A DNA stretch of 64,000 nucleotides, taken from assembly GCA_000720375.1 (NCBI GenBank), contig JOAA01000019.1, positions 1-64,000 of the forward strand, in the 5' to 3' direction. This DNA is from Rhodococcus rhodnii. Its GTDB lineage: Bacteria > Actinomycetota > Actinomycetes > Mycobacteriales > Pseudonocardiaceae. Numbering within the stretch: position 1 is the stretch's first letter; each line of letters opens with the position of its first letter. Below the pieces are notes generated by a model that saw nothing but the letters and a program-made list of their open reading frames with translations, ran no database searches and was not told the DNA's origin. The translations under genes and the position numbers were made by a program. This document shows, piece by piece, positions 44,497 through 55,169 of this stretch.

Positions 44497-45765
44497 CTAC
44501 CCTACGGGGTTAATGGTTGACGTCCTCCCGCGACCGGAGGCCGCGGAATCCAACCTGCTCACGTTGCGGATCGGGGTGGTACTGCCTCGCGGGATCCCAC
44601 CTGGTTCCTGCTTCATAGACCGGGTCGTCCCGAGGTCTCCACAGGCAAACACCGACAGCCCGTCGGCCAATACGTTCTTCGCCGCGTTCACGTCCGCGTT
44701 TTCGCAGTGTCCACAGGCGACGCACCGAAAACCCGCTTGGCTCTCACGACTCTCCGGGTCCACCACGCAGCATTCCGAGCAACGTTGTGACGTGAACGGT
44801 GCTGGAACAGTGACAACCCGACAGGAGGTCCGTCGGGCGACATTACGCAGGGCGAGCTCGAAAGCGTGCCAACCCTTGTCCAGGATGGCCCGATTCAGTC
44901 CAGCCTTCTGGCTAACCCGGCTGCCCGGCAGCTCGACAGTCCCTCTCGCCGATCGGGTCATGCCCTTGGTGTTCAGCTTCTCGATCACGACCATGCTGTA
45001 CCGAGTCGCGAGCTGACTCGCCGTCCACGCCACGAAATCGTTACGACGGTCACTCTCGCGACGCTTGATTCGCCGCATCGAGCTAACGGTCTTCTCACGG
45101 TTCGCGGAACCTCTTAACTGCCGGGCAAGCTTTTTCTGCAATGCCAGGTACCGCCGTTGCTCACCGGGTGTACGAAATTCTCGGTCACGCATCCATCCGT
45201 CCGAGCAGGCAACGGCGACCGTGACGCCACGATCGACGCCCACAACCGTGGTCCTCGCGTGCTGTTCTGGCGTGGTGACGCCGTCGTCGACCAGAAATGA
45301 AATGAACCAGTGTCGGCCGTCCCAGGACACGGTTGCCGAACGGACAGCCCCTGCCAGGCACCGCGACCAGCGGAATCGCACCCAGCCCAGCTTCGGCAAC
45401 TTCGCCCGGCCCCACCTGCGCCCAACCCGCTCCACGCTGATCCGCTTCCCATCGGGGAACCGGAACGACGGGGACCACCCACGGGCGGACCGCCACCGTA
45501 CCTTCCACGTACCGTGCTGGCGGCACGTCCGGTCCAAATCCATAAGGGTCTGCTGCAACACATGCGCGGGTGCCTGCTTCAGCCAGTCGTGCTCGGTCTT
45601 CGCGTCGGCCAACTGCCCGGCCTGCTCAACGTAGTTGATCCACGCGCCACGCCGCCGGTACTCAAGCCCGGTGTTCCAGACCGACCGACAGATCCCGCCA
45701 ATGGTCTCGGCGAGTCCGGCCTGCTCAGGGGTGAACGCAAGCCGGTACTTCCGGCCAACCAGCAT
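44497..45765 (-). mobile_element. tnpB: Solitary IS605 OrfB/TnpB RNA-guided nuclease gene (no TnpA)
   Basis: 422 residues. RuvC catalytic residues all present: Asp178 (VVGVDRGV), Glu262 (MVVIEKLNTKGM), Asp358 (ENADVNAAKN). Zinc ribbon Cys329/Cys332 and Cys348/Cys351 (SQRCSECC, RCVACGHC). N-terminal HTH-like and WED regions are intact, so the gene is not visibly broken. No TnpA lies next to it, making it an IS1341-type element mobilised in trans if at all. Ribosome site AGGGGGTG before ATG 45765. Only 32 bp separate its stop from the next start. Confidence 0.9.
44500..44660 (-). ncRNA. Candidate omega/re RNA at the TnpB 3' end
   Basis: TnpB guide RNAs are normally made from the 3' end of tnpB plus the element's right end. 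Here the minus strand ends GGGAGGACGTCAACC (about 44526-44512), and a TCAA-type right end is known for IS200/IS605 elements. If the element ends at GTCAA, the last few TnpB codons and the stop come from flanking DNA, and the guide would begin at CCATTAACCCCGTAGG. Inferred from family knowledge only. Confidence 0.3.
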
Positions 45766-45786
45766 GATTCACCCCCTGGCACCCCC

Positions 45787-45808
45787 GCTCACGAACGTAT
45801 CTGTGAGC
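45787..45808 (-). repeat. Hairpin at the presumed left end of the TnpB element
   Basis: GCTCAC (45787-45792) pairs with GTGAGC (45803-45808) over a 10-base loop, 22 bp before the tnpB start codon. Subterminal hairpins mark IS200/IS605 ends. The exact left boundary was not found. Confidence 0.4.
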
Positions 45809-45882
45809 ACCGACGGGCCTGAATTCGGCGCATGGATCGCGGAAGGGGCCGAAGTCTGTGCTAGCTGGATGGGATCACAGCC

Positions 45883-46935
45883 TTAGCGGGTCCGCTCGAT
45901 GACGTACCGCGTCAGCAGCTCAAGGGCATCGCGGGCGGGGCTGTCGGGCAGCGGCGCGAGCGCGGTGTGCGCACGCTCGGCGTACTGCTCAAGGGTCTCC
46001 CGTGCCCGCTGCATGCCCTTCGAGCCACGCAGCAGTTCAAGCGCTTCCTCGACCTCGGCGTCGTCGGAGATCGGTCCGGCGAGCAGCTCGGTGAGGCGGT
46101 CGTCGCCAGCATGCGACAATGCGTAGATCATCGGCAGGGTCTTCACGCCCTCCCGCAGGTCGGTGCCGGGGGTCTTGCCCGACTCGGCCGCGGGTGAGGC
46201 GATGTCGATGATGTCGTCGGAGATCTGGAACGCCGCACCGATTATCTTGCCGTACCGGTGCAACGCCTCGGTCTGCTCGGGGGTGGCATTGGAGAACATG
46301 CCCGCGTAGCGACCGGCAGTGGCGATCAGCGACCCGGTCTTCTGGCCGATGACCGAGAGGTAGTGCTCGACGGCGTCCTCGCCGGGCGCCGGGCCGACGG
46401 TCTCCCGCATCTGGCCGGTGACCAGCTCGGAGAACGTCTCGGCGATGATCCGCGCGGCATCGGTGCCAAGGTCGGCGACCAGCCCGGAAGCGTGCGCGAA
46501 CAGGAAGTCACCGGTCAAGATGGCGATGGTGTTGTCCCACCGGGCGTTGACGCTGTCCGCGCCGCGACGCATGGTCGCCTCGTCCATCACATCGTCGTGG
46601 TACAGCGTCGCCAGGTGCACCAACTCGACGGCCGCGGCCGCGGTGATGACCGCCGGCAAGGGACCGTCGGCGACGTGCGAGGAGATCAGGGTGAACAGCG
46701 GGCGGAAGCGTTTGCCACCCGCGTTGACCAGGTGCAACGCGGCCTCGTCAATGAACGAGACATCGCTGTCGGCGACCCCGTGCAGGATCTTCTCCACGTC
46801 GGAGAGGGCCACGCCAACGGCGTGCACCAGGTCAGGATCGGCCGCGCTCAAGCCCAAGGGCAGGCGCGGGTCGCCAACGGCCGGCGTCTGTTCGGCTGTC
46901 ACGTCGTTGTCGCTCCCCGGCAGCAGTGTTACCAA
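45883..46935 (-). CDS. All-trans polyprenyl diphosphate synthase
   Basis: 350 residues. First Asp-rich motif DDVMD (114-118) in 'LATLYHDDVMDEATMRRG' and second DDIID (in AFQISDDIIDIA), plus GKRFRP near 75-80 for IPP binding. The residues before the first motif (Val/His/Leu/Ala) leave room for a long chain, as in hepta-, octa- or nonaprenyl synthases that make the menaquinone tail. It follows nuoN on the same strand, as in Streptomyces and mycobacteria, which supports a quinone role. Confidence 0.9.
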   Translation of the reverse strand: MVTLLPGSDNDVTAEQTPAVGDPRLPLGLSAADPDLVHAVGVALSDVEKILHGVADSDVSFIDEAALHLVNAGGKRFRPLFTLISSHVADGPLPAVITAAAAVELVHLATLYHDDVMDEATMRRGADSVNARWDNTIAILTGDFLFAHASGLVADLGTDAARIIAETFSELVTGQMRETVGPAPGEDAVEHYLSVIGQKTGSLIATAGRYAGMFSNATPEQTEALHRYGKIIGAAFQISDDIIDIASPAAESGKTPGTDLREGVKTLPMIYALSHAGDDRLTELLAGPISDDAEVEEALELLRGSKGMQRARETLEQYAERAHTALAPLPDSPARDALELLTRYVIERTR

Positions 46936-47010
46936 GTCCCCCCAGCGTAAACGCTGAGGGGACGCTGAGGCTGTTCAGTCAGGGGGACCGTGGCGTACAG
47001 CACTCCCTAT

Positions 47011-48576
47011 TTAAAAGGCGAACGTCCCCGTCCCCGCCCAATCCAGGGCAAAGGCAGGCACGAGGCCCAGAACCAGCGTGACGAGCACGCCCAGGGTGAT
47101 AGCCGCGGTGGTGAACGTGCCGGGCACGGTCACGGTCGGGCCGTCGGGCGCGGGGTCGCTGAAGTACATCAGCACGATCACCCGCAGGTAGAAGAACGCG
47201 GCCACGGCCGAGGCGATCAGGGCGATCACCACGAGCGGGGTCATCCCGTCCTGGATACCCGCCGAGAACACCACGAACTTCCCAATGAACCCGCTGGTCA
47301 TCGGGATACCCGCCATCGCGAGCAACAGGAACGTGAACACCGCCGCCAACACCGGCGACCGCTTGGCCAGACCGGCCCACTGGGACAGGTGCGTGGCCTC
47401 ACCGGACGAGTCGCGCACCAGGCTCACCGCGCCGAACGCGGCCAGCGTGGTGAAGCCGTACGTGAGCAAGTAGAACAGCGTGCCGGACAAGCCTTCCGGA
47501 CGAAGGGCCAGCGCACCGACGAGCAGGAAGCCCGCGTGGGCGATCGACGAGTACGCCAGCATCCGCTTGACGTCGGTCTGAGTCAGACCCAGCACCGCGC
47601 CGATCACCATCGAGGCGATGGCGACGACCCACAGCACGCCGCGCCATTCCCAGCTGGTCGACTCGAACCCGACCGTCAGCACGCGCAGGATGCCGCCGAA
47701 CGCGGCGACCTTCGTGCACGCGGCCATGAAGGCCGTGATCGGGGTCGGTGCGCCTTGGTACACGTCCGGCGTCCACGCGTGGAACGGACCGACCGAAGCC
47801 TTGAACAGCAGACCCACGACCAGCAGACCGAAGCCACCGAACAGCAACGTGTCCGACGCCGCCGAACCCGCTGCCGCGTTGGCGATGTCGGCCAGCTTGA
47901 CCGAACCCGCGTAGCCGTAGAGCAGCGCCAGGCCGTAGAGGAAGAAGGCCGAGGCGAAGGCGCCCAACAGGAAGTACTTGACCGCTGCTTCCTGCGAGAT
48001 CAGCCTGCGCCGGCGGGCCAGACCGCACATCAGGTACAGCGGGAGGCTGAGCACCTCGAGTGCGATGAACATCGTCAGCAGGTCGTTGGCCGCGCAGAAG
48101 ATCATCATCCCGGACAGCGCGAACAGCGTGAGCGGGAAGACCTCGGTCTGCATGCCGCCCGACTGCGCCTGCGCGCGGTCCTGCAGCGTGCCCGGGCGGA
48201 TGCCGGCCGTGGCGACGAACGCGCCACCACGCTCCACCGTCCGGTCGGCGATCAGCAGGATCGCGCCGAGGCCGAGGGCCAGCAGCGTTCCCCACAGGAA
48301 CAGGGCCGGCCGGTCGACCGCGATGGTCCGGTACAGCGTGGTCAGCCCGCGCTGCGGCGAGTCGGTGACGTAGACGATGAACGCCACGCCTGCCGCAACG
48401 ATCGACAGCAGCGACAGTGTGACCTGTGCGGCCCACCGGCTCGCCCTGGACACGAACGCCTCGACCAGCACGCCGATGCACGCCGCGCCAAGCAGGATCA
48501 GGATCGGCAGGATCGCCGCGTACTCGATCTGCGGCGCGTCGATCGGTGCCTGCGTCGGTGGTTGTAGAGCCAACAC
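47011..48576 (-). CDS. nuoN: NADH-quinone oxidoreductase subunit N
   Basis: 521 residues, about 14 membrane helices of the Mrp antiporter-like fold: core Lys and Glu in 'LLFKASVGPFHAWTPDVYQG' and 'FIALEVLSLPLYLMCG'. One of three proton-pumping modules of Complex I. Starts one base after the nuoM stop and is the last nuo gene; a polyprenyl synthase gene follows 75 bp downstream. Confidence 0.95.
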   Translation of the reverse strand: MLALQPPTQAPIDAPQIEYAAILPILILLGAACIGVLVEAFVSRASRWAAQVTLSLLSIVAAGVAFIVYVTDSPQRGLTTLYRTIAVDRPALFLWGTLLALGLGAILLIADRTVERGGAFVATAGIRPGTLQDRAQAQSGGMQTEVFPLTLFALSGMMIFCAANDLLTMFIALEVLSLPLYLMCGLARRRRLISQEAAVKYFLLGAFASAFFLYGLALLYGYAGSVKLADIANAAAGSAASDTLLFGGFGLLVVGLLFKASVGPFHAWTPDVYQGAPTPITAFMAACTKVAAFGGILRVLTVGFESTSWEWRGVLWVVAIASMVIGAVLGLTQTDVKRMLAYSSIAHAGFLLVGALALRPEGLSGTLFYLLTYGFTTLAAFGAVSLVRDSSGEATHLSQWAGLAKRSPVLAAVFTFLLLAMAGIPMTSGFIGKFVVFSAGIQDGMTPLVVIALIASAVAAFFYLRVIVLMYFSDPAPDGPTVTVPGTFTTAAITLGVLVTLVLGLVPAFALDWAGTGTFAF

Positions 48577-48577
48577 G

Positions 48578-50179
48578 TCACTTGCCTCCCACTGGGTCGG
48601 CCAGGCCGACCGACTGCAGCGTTGCGTCCACCGTCGGCTGGAGCACGTCCAGCACCGGCGCCGGGTAGAAGCCCAAGAAGATGATCAGGATGACCAGCGG
48701 GGCCAGCACGACCTTCTCGCGCACGTCCAGGTCCTTGAGCTTGGCCTTGGCCGGGTCGGTCGCGGTGCCGGGACCACCCGCCACGCTGACCAAGGCGTTG
48801 CCGCGCACCGGGCCCTGGAAGACCCGCTGGTAGGCCCACAGCACATACGCCGCGGCGAGGATCATGCCGACCGCACCGAGGATCGCGTAGACCGGAGCGT
48901 TCGGGTACGACCCGACCAGCACCAGGAACTCGCTGATGAAGGAGTTCGTGCCGGGCAGCGACAGCGCCGCGAGACCACTGAAGAGGAACAGCCCGGCCAG
49001 TACCGGGGTCGCCTTCGACATGCCGCCGTAGTCGGAGATCAGGCGCGAGTCGCCGCGCGCGATCACCATGCCCACGACCAGGAACAGCATTCCGGTCGCC
49101 AGACCGTGGTTGACCATGTACAGCGCCGACCCGGCGATCGACTGGGTCGAGAAGGCGAAGATGCCAAGCCCGATGAACCCGAAGTGGGCGATGGAGACGT
49201 ACGCCATCAACCGCTTCATGTCGTTCTGGCCGGTGGCCAGGATCGCGCCGTACAGCAGACCCAGCACCGAGAGGATCAGCACCAGCGGCGCGAGTTCCTG
49301 GCTGGCAGCCGGGAACAGCGGCAGGCAGTAGCGCAGGAAGCCGAACGTACCGATCTTGTCGAGCACACCGACCAGCAGCACGCCGGTGCCGATCGGGGAT
49401 TCGGCGGTCGCGTCGGGCAACCAGGTGTGCAACGGAACCAGCGGCGCCTTGATCGCGAAGGCCACGAAGAAGCCGAGGAACAACCAGATCTGCGTGCTCA
49501 GCGGCGCCTGGTCCATCACGTTCGACAGCGTCTGCCAGTCCAGCGTGCCGACGCCGTTGTTGTAGTCCGCGCTCACCACGTACAGGCCGATCACCGACGC
49601 GAGCATGATCAGCCCGCCGAGCAACGAGTACAGGAAGAACTTCATCGCCGCGTACTGCCTGCGCGGCCCGCCGAACCGGCCGACCAGGAAGTACATCGGG
49701 ACCAGCACGGCCTCGAAGAACACGTAGAACAGGAACACGTCGGTCGCGGCGAACACGCCGACCATGCCGGTCTGCATCACCAGCAGCAGCGAGTAGAAGC
49801 CCGCCGCGCCACGGCCTTCCGGCAGTTTGTCGGCCCACGAGCCGCCGATCACGATCGGCGTCAGGATGCCGATCAGCGCGATCATCGTCAGCGCGATGCC
49901 GTCGATGCCGAGCGAGAAGTGCACGCCGAACGCCGGGATCCAGTCGACCGACAGGGCCAGCTGGATCCGGGAACCGTTGGGCACGAAGGTGATCCACGCC
50001 GGGATGACCAGGATCAGCTCGACCAGGGAGACCGTCAGCGCGGTCACCTTGGCCATCCGGTCGTCCTTCAGGAAGGCCACCACGATGCCGCCGAGCAACG
50101 GCAGCAGGAGCAGCGCGAGCAGCAGGCCCGAGCCGCCGCCGGACGTACCCGCGATCATCGCGGCCGGCTGTGTGTTCAT
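48578..50179 (-). CDS. nuoM: NADH-quinone oxidoreductase subunit M
   Basis: 533 residues, antiporter-like membrane subunit. Contains 'FYVFFEAVLVPMYFLVGRFG' (functional Glu), 'AFAIKAPLVPLHTWLPDA' (Lys, His) and 'AYVSIAHFGFIGLGIFAF'. ATG 50179 overlaps the nuoL stop by one base (TAATG). Confidence 0.96.
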   Translation of the reverse strand: MNTQPAAMIAGTSGGGSGLLLALLLLPLLGGIVVAFLKDDRMAKVTALTVSLVELILVIPAWITFVPNGSRIQLALSVDWIPAFGVHFSLGIDGIALTMIALIGILTPIVIGGSWADKLPEGRGAAGFYSLLLVMQTGMVGVFAATDVFLFYVFFEAVLVPMYFLVGRFGGPRRQYAAMKFFLYSLLGGLIMLASVIGLYVVSADYNNGVGTLDWQTLSNVMDQAPLSTQIWLFLGFFVAFAIKAPLVPLHTWLPDATAESPIGTGVLLVGVLDKIGTFGFLRYCLPLFPAASQELAPLVLILSVLGLLYGAILATGQNDMKRLMAYVSIAHFGFIGLGIFAFSTQSIAGSALYMVNHGLATGMLFLVVGMVIARGDSRLISDYGGMSKATPVLAGLFLFSGLAALSLPGTNSFISEFLVLVGSYPNAPVYAILGAVGMILAAAYVLWAYQRVFQGPVRGNALVSVAGGPGTATDPAKAKLKDLDVREKVVLAPLVILIIFLGFYPAPVLDVLQPTVDATLQSVGLADPVGGK

Positions 50180-52128
50180 TACGAGAACCTCACCATCAGC
50201 AGCGCGGCGACCACGAGGATCCCGCTTGCCAGCATGCTCAGCGCGTACGAACGCACGAACCCGGTCTGCAGCCGGCGGAGTCTGCCGGAGCTACCGCCGA
50301 ACGACGCCGCGATCCCGTTCACCATGCCGTCGACGCCCTTGTTGTCCACATAGACCAGTGCGCGGGCCAGCCAGGTACCCGGCTTGGCGACCAGTGCCTC
50401 GTTCAGGTGGTTGCCGTACAGGTCGGCGCGGGCCGCGCGGACCACCGGCGAAACCCTCACGGGCTTGACCACTGGGACGTCCCTGCGGCCGACGATCAGC
50501 CAGGCCAGCAGCACACCGAGCACCGACAGGCCGATCACCAGGATCTGGATCGTGCCGTGCGACAGCACGCCGTGCTCGGCTTCCTGCAACGGCTGCAGCG
50601 ACGGGGCCAGCCAGTTGACGAACCGGTTACCGCTGGTGAAGAACAACCCGGCACCGACGGAGCCGATCGCCAGGATGATCATCGGGACGGTCATCACGGA
50701 CTTGGCCTCGTGCGGGTGGAAGTCCGAGCCGTCCTCGGCCTTCAACTCCTTCCAGCGCTGCTTGCCGAAGAAGGTCATCAGCACCAGGCGGGTCATGTAG
50801 AACGCGGTCAGCCCGGCGCCCAGCAGCGCCGCGCCGCCGAACACCCAGGCGCGCCAGCCTTCCTGGCCGAACGCGGCCGCGATGATCGCGTCCTTGGTGA
50901 AGAAGCCCGAGAACGGCGGGATACCGATCAGCGCGAGGTAGCCGAGCAGGAACGTGCCGAAGGTGATCGGCATGATCCGCCACAGGCCGCCGTACTTGCG
51001 CATGTCCACTTCGTCCTTCATGGCATGCATCACCGAACCGGCCCCGAGGAACAGTCCGGCCTTGAAGAAGCCGTGGGCGACGAGGTGCATGATGCCCAGC
51101 GCGTAGCCGAACGGGCCGAGGCCGACCGCCAGGATCATGTAACCGATCTGCGAAACGGTCGAGTACGCCAGGACTTTCTTGATGTCGTCGTACGCGCAAC
51201 CGATGATGCATCCGATCAGCAACGTGACCGCGCCGATGATGATCACGACCAGGCGGCCGTCGGCGGTCAGGTTGTAGATCGGGTTGGCGCGGGCGATCAG
51301 GTAGACACCCGCGGTCACCATCGTCGCGGCGTGGATCAGGGCCGAGACCGGAGTCGGGCCCTCCATCGCGTCCGGCAACCACGCCTGCAGCGGGAACTGG
51401 CCGGACTTACCGCAAGCACCCAGCAGCAACAGGATCGTGATCGCGGTGACCGTGGCGGGCGACAGCTCGCCGATCCGCGCGAACACCTCGGTGTACTGCG
51501 TGGTGCCCAAGTTCTTGAACAGCAGGAAGATCGCGATGGCCAGACCCACGTCACCGACGCGGTTCATCAGGAACGCCTTCTTCGCGGCGGTGGCCGCGGA
51601 CGGGCGGTTCTGGTACCAGCCGATCAGCAGGTAGGAGGCGAGACCCACGCCTTCCCAGCCCAGGTACAGCGTCACGAAGCTGTTGCCCAGCACCAGGATC
51701 AGCATCGCCGCGACGAACAGGTTCAGGTAGCCGAAGAACCGGCGCCTGCCGTCGTCGTCGGCCATGTAGCCGACCGAGTAGATGTGGATCAGCGAGCCGA
51801 CACCGGTGATCAACAGCACGAACGTGATCGACAACGGATCGAGCCGAAGTCCGAAGTCGACGGTCAACGCGTTCACGTCGATCCAGGAGAACAGCTTGGC
51901 TTCCTGGATCTGGCTGCTGCCGGAGTCGAAGAACAGCGCGATGCCGTACGCGAACGAGGCGACGACCGTGGCGATGCCGAGCAGGTGGCCCCACGCGTTC
52001 GTGCGACGGCCGCCTACCAGCAGGACGAGTGCGCCGAAGGCGGGCAGCGCGATGAGAAGCCACGCCGAGCTCGCCAGTCCGCTCGCCGGGATCACCTGCT
52101 CGGCGGCGAGGCTGAGTTTCTGGGTCAC
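50179..52128 (-). CDS. nuoL: NADH-quinone oxidoreductase subunit L
   Basis: 649 residues, the largest antiporter-like subunit, with the long lateral helix at its C-terminus. Motifs: [20 protein letters not shown] (Glu), [20 protein letters not shown] (Lys), '[17 protein letters not shown]' (His). Starts 11 bp after the nuoK stop. Pumps protons as part of the distal membrane arm. Confidence 0.96.
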   Translation of the reverse strand: MTQKLSLAAEQVIPASGLASSAWLLIALPAFGALVLLVGGRRTNAWGHLLGIATVVASFAYGIALFFDSGSSQIQEAKLFSWIDVNALTVDFGLRLDPLSITFVLLITGVGSLIHIYSVGYMADDDGRRRFFGYLNLFVAAMLILVLGNSFVTLYLGWEGVGLASYLLIGWYQNRPSAATAAKKAFLMNRVGDVGLAIAIFLLFKNLGTTQYTEVFARIGELSPATVTAITILLLLGACGKSGQFPLQAWLPDAMEGPTPVSALIHAATMVTAGVYLIARANPIYNLTADGRLVVIIIGAVTLLIGCIIGCAYDDIKKVLAYSTVSQIGYMILAVGLGPFGYALGIMHLVAHGFFKAGLFLGAGSVMHAMKDEVDMRKYGGLWRIMPITFGTFLLGYLALIGIPPFSGFFTKDAIIAAAFGQEGWRAWVFGGAALLGAGLTAFYMTRLVLMTFFGKQRWKELKAEDGSDFHPHEAKSVMTVPMIILAIGSVGAGLFFTSGNRFVNWLAPSLQPLQEAEHGVLSHGTIQILVIGLSVLGVLLAWLIVGRRDVPVVKPVRVSPVVRAARADLYGNHLNEALVAKPGTWLARALVYVDNKGVDGMVNGIAASFGGSSGRLRRLQTGFVRSYALSMLASGILVVAALLMVRFS

Positions 52129-52139
52129 CTGCTACCCCT

Positions 52140-52439
52140 CTAGTACTTCAGCAAGTTCGCGTCGTCGACCGAAGCGGTGCGACGCGTGCGGAAGATGGAC
52201 ATGATGATCGCCAGGCCGACCACGACCTCGGCTGCGGCGACGACCATCACGAAGAACGCCATCACCTGGCCGTCCAGCGAACCGTTGATCCTGGAGAACG
52301 TCACCAGGGTCAGGTTCACCGCGTTGAGCATCAGCTCGACGCACATGAACACGACGATCGCGTTGCGCCGGACCAGCACGCCCACCGCGCCGATGGTGAA
52401 CAGCAGCGCGGAAAGCAGCAGGTAGTACGTGGGGGTCAC
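52140..52439 (-). CDS. nuoK: NADH-quinone oxidoreductase subunit K
   Basis: 99 residues, three membrane helices with the two conserved membrane Glu residues ([13 protein letters not shown] and '[12 protein letters not shown]'). Its ATG overlaps the nuoJ stop (ATGA at 52439-52436). Standard size. Confidence 0.96.
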   Translation of the reverse strand: MTPTYYLLLSALLFTIGAVGVLVRRNAIVVFMCVELMLNAVNLTLVTFSRINGSLDGQVMAFFVMVVAAAEVVVGLAIIMSIFRTRRTASVDDANLLKY

Positions 52440-53275
52440 TCGTCACCCTCCTTCGAAGAAGAAGCGGGCTTCAACGCGTGGGCGTCCGGGCCGGGGATCG
52501 CGCCCGCGACCGATTCGACGTCCGCGGCGAGCTCGCGCGAGGCCGTGGCCTCGATGATCGCCGACACCGACTCCGGCGCGATCGAGCCGTCCGGCAGCAG
52601 GGCCGGGACGGCGACCGAGTTGGCCGTGGCGTACACACCCGGACCGGGCAGCGGGCTCGGCCGGTCATGCTCGCCGCGGAAGCGCGCGTCCGCGAGCTCC
52701 CGCTGGGTCCTGCGCTTCTTGCCGGTGTAGCCCAGCACCATCGCGCCGACCGCGGCGGTGATCAGCAGCGCCGAGGTGAGCTCGAAGGGGAACAGGTAGT
52801 CGCTGAAGATCGAGCGGCCGATGTTGGCGACGTTGCCGCCGCCCGCGTTCTGCTCGTTCAGCCCGACCGGCCGGACCGAGGTCAGCGCCTCGGCCACGCC
52901 GGAGACCAGCAGGCCGGCCAGGCCGATGCCGAGGATCGCGGCCCAGACCCGTTGCCCGCGAAGGACTTCCACCACCGAGTCGGAGGAGTCGCGGCCGACC
53001 AGCATCAGCACGAACAGGAACAGCATCATGATCGCGCCGGTGTAGACGATGATCTGCACGAAGCCGAGGAAAGGCGCCTGCTGGATCATGTACATGATGC
53101 CGAGCGACAGCATGGTCATCACCAGGAACATCGCCGAGTGCACGGCGTTGCGGGCGAAGATCATGCCGAGCGCGCCTGCCAGCGCGAGCGGGGCGAGGAT
53201 CCAGAACGAGATCGCCTCGCCCTGCGACACCTTGGCCACCTCGGCGGCCTGTGCGAGCAGCATCGGGGAGTTCAC
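52436..53275 (-). CDS. nuoJ: NADH-quinone oxidoreductase subunit J
   Basis: 279 residues from GTG 53275, chosen for its GTGA overlap with the nuoI stop; ATG 12 bases later is the alternative. Five membrane helices (about 20-185) with '[20 protein letters not shown]'. A hydrophilic C-terminal extension of about 90 residues follows ([20 protein letters not shown] and beyond), present in actinobacterial NuoJ but absent from E. coli NuoJ. Membrane-arm subunit next to the E-channel. Confidence 0.94.
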   Translation of the reverse strand: MNSPMLLAQAAEVAKVSQGEAISFWILAPLALAGALGMIFARNAVHSAMFLVMTMLSLGIMYMIQQAPFLGFVQIIVYTGAIMMLFLFVLMLVGRDSSDSVVEVLRGQRVWAAILGIGLAGLLVSGVAEALTSVRPVGLNEQNAGGGNVANIGRSIFSDYLFPFELTSALLITAAVGAMVLGYTGKKRRTQRELADARFRGEHDRPSPLPGPGVYATANSVAVPALLPDGSIAPESVSAIIEATASRELAADVESVAGAIPGPDAHALKPASSSKEGDE

Positions 53276-53805
53276 TTGTGCTCCTCCAAGCCCACCTGCT
53301 TGGCCAGCTCGGGACCCTTCACGTAGTAGTCCTGCTCGGTCTCGCCGAGCCGCATCGGGTGCGGCGGCATCTCCATGCCCGGCAGCAGCGGAGCGAGCAG
53401 GTCTTCCTTGGTGAAGATCAGCACCTGGCGGTTGTCGTTGGCCAGCTCGTGCTCGTTGGTCATGGTGAGCGAGCGGGTCGGGCACGCCTCGATGCACAGG
53501 CCGCAGCCGATGCACCTCAGATAGTTGATCTGGTAGTCCGCGCCGTAGCGCTCACCCGGGGAATAACGCTCCTCGTCGGTGTTGTTGCCACCTTCGACGA
53601 AGATCGCGTCCGCCGGGCAGGCCCACGCGCAGAGCTCACAGCCGACGCACTTCTCCAGCCCGTCCGGGTGCCGGTTGAGCTGGTGCTTGCCGTGGTACCG
53701 AGGTGCGGTGACCTTCTTGACCTCGGGGTACTTCTCGGTGGCCACCTTGCGAAACATCATCCCGAAGGTGACGCCGAAACCCTTTACCGGATCAAGAAAC
53801 CCCAT
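53272..53805 (-). CDS. nuoI: NADH-quinone oxidoreductase subunit I
   Basis: 177 residues from ATG 53805 ([20 protein letters not shown]); earlier codons overlap the nuoH end. Two [4Fe-4S] motifs, [12 protein letters not shown] and [12 protein letters not shown], hold clusters N6a and N6b that pass electrons toward N2. Overlaps nuoH by 14 bp and nuoJ by four. Confidence 0.96.
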   Translation of the reverse strand: MGFLDPVKGFGVTFGMMFRKVATEKYPEVKKVTAPRYHGKHQLNRHPDGLEKCVGCELCAWACPADAIFVEGGNNTDEERYSPGERYGADYQINYLRCIGCGLCIEACPTRSLTMTNEHELANDNRQVLIFTKEDLLAPLLPGMEMPPHPMRLGETEQDYYVKGPELAKQVGLEEHK

Positions 53806-55084
53806 CGTCGCCCTCCTTTGCGCCAGCCGCGACGGTCTGACGCCTGCCGGCACGCGAGCGGGCCTGCTTGGTCCGCCTCGGTTTGCTCGGAATCTGCAAG
53901 TCGATCGGCGGCACCGGGTAGCCACCGCCGGACAGCGGCACGCGGCCCGCCCTCGGGTCCCTGCGGTCCGGGATCATCATCACCAGCGCGATCAGCAAGA
54001 GGATGCCGAAGCCGACGGAGATCAGGATGCCGGTGGTGCCGAGCGAGTCCCACGCGTTGATCACGGTGAGCACCACGATGAACACCAGGCTGATCGGAAC
54101 GAGGAACTTCCAGCCCAGCTTCATGAACTGGTCGTAGCGGTAACGCGGAAGCGTGCCGCGGACCCAGATGAAGAAGAACAGCGCCAGGCCGACCTTGGCG
54201 ATGAACCACAACATCGGCCACCAGCCGGTGTTGAAGTAGTTGTCGTTGATCAGCGAGATCGGCCACGGGGCCATGTAGCCGCCGAGGAACAGCGTCGCGC
54301 CCATCGCCGAGACCACGATCATGTTGATGTACTCGGCGATGTAGAAGATCACGAACTTCATCGAGCTGTACTCGGTGTGGAAGCCCGCGACCAGCTCGGA
54401 CTCGCCTTCCGGCAGGTCGAACGGGGCCCGGTTGGTCTCACCGACCATCGAGACCACGTAGATGACGAACGCCGGGAACAGCGCCACCCCGAACCACAGG
54501 CCGTGCTGGCCGTCCACGATGTCGCCGAGCGACAACGAGTGCGTCTGCAGGATCACCGCGACGATCGACAGGCCCATCGCGATCTCGTACGAGATCACCT
54601 GCGCGGCTGAGCGCAGACCACCGAGCAGCGGATACGGGGTGCCAGAGGACCAACCCGCGAGCACGATTCCGTAGACACCGACCGACGAGGCCGCCAGCAC
54701 CACGAGCACACCGACCGGCAGGTCGACCAGCTGCAGCACGGTCTGCTCACCGAAGATCGACACCTGCCCGCCGAACGGCATCACCGAGAGGCCGATCATG
54801 GTCGGTGCCAAGGCAAGCACCGGAGCGATCCGGTAGGTCACCTTGTCGGCCGTGCGCGGAATGATCTCTTCCTTGAACGGCATCTTGATCGCGTCGGCGA
54901 TCGGCTGCAGCAGACCGAACGGACCGACCCGGTTGGGACCGGGCCGGTTCTGCATCCGGCCGATCAGCCGCCGCTCGGCCCACACCGTGATCATCGCGGT
55001 GAGCAGCGCGAACAGGAAGATGAACAGCACCTTCAGCAGGATCAGCCAGATCGGGTCGTCGGCCAGCAGCTCTGCCCTGCTCAT
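53792..55084 (-). CDS. nuoH: NADH-quinone oxidoreductase subunit H
   Basis: 430 residues, eight or nine membrane helices. Signature '[20 protein letters not shown]' and the quinone-site loop '[20 protein letters not shown]'. A Lys/Arg-rich C-terminal tail of about 45 residues is an actinobacterial feature. Separated from nuoG by 85 bp, the only real gap in the operon, which holds a copy of a palindromic repeat. Confidence 0.96.
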   Translation of the reverse strand: MSRAELLADDPIWLILLKVLFIFLFALLTAMITVWAERRLIGRMQNRPGPNRVGPFGLLQPIADAIKMPFKEEIIPRTADKVTYRIAPVLALAPTMIGLSVMPFGGQVSIFGEQTVLQLVDLPVGVLVVLAASSVGVYGIVLAGWSSGTPYPLLGGLRSAAQVISYEIAMGLSIVAVILQTHSLSLGDIVDGQHGLWFGVALFPAFVIYVVSMVGETNRAPFDLPEGESELVAGFHTEYSSMKFVIFYIAEYINMIVVSAMGATLFLGGYMAPWPISLINDNYFNTGWWPMLWFIAKVGLALFFFIWVRGTLPRYRYDQFMKLGWKFLVPISLVFIVVLTVINAWDSLGTTGILISVGFGILLLIALVMMIPDRRDPRAGRVPLSGGGYPVPPIDLQIPSKPRRTKQARSRAGRRQTVAAGAKEGDDGVS

Positions 55085-55108
55085 GCCACATCCCCCCAGG
55101 TCATCAGT

Positions 55109-55150
55109 CGTGAGTGGTTAGTCCGGTTAGAACCGGCCAAAACACTCACG
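55109..55150. repeat. Degenerate copy of the 48-bp palindrome inside the nuo operon
   Basis: Left arm 55109-55128 and right arm 55131-55150 pair with three mismatches around a 2-base centre (CGTGAGTGGTTAGTCCGGTT against the complement). The minus strand, including CCTGAAA ahead of it, matches the element at 21985-22032. It fills the nuoG-nuoH gap. Confidence 0.8.
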
Positions 55151-55169
55151 AGGTTTTCAGGGCCCTTGG

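Noticed and set aside
48377..52143. Two plus-strand open frames of about 658 and 657 codons
   Set aside because: Both are mirror frames of nuoM and nuoL, with Gln/His/Arg-rich low-complexity translation typical of antisense shadows.
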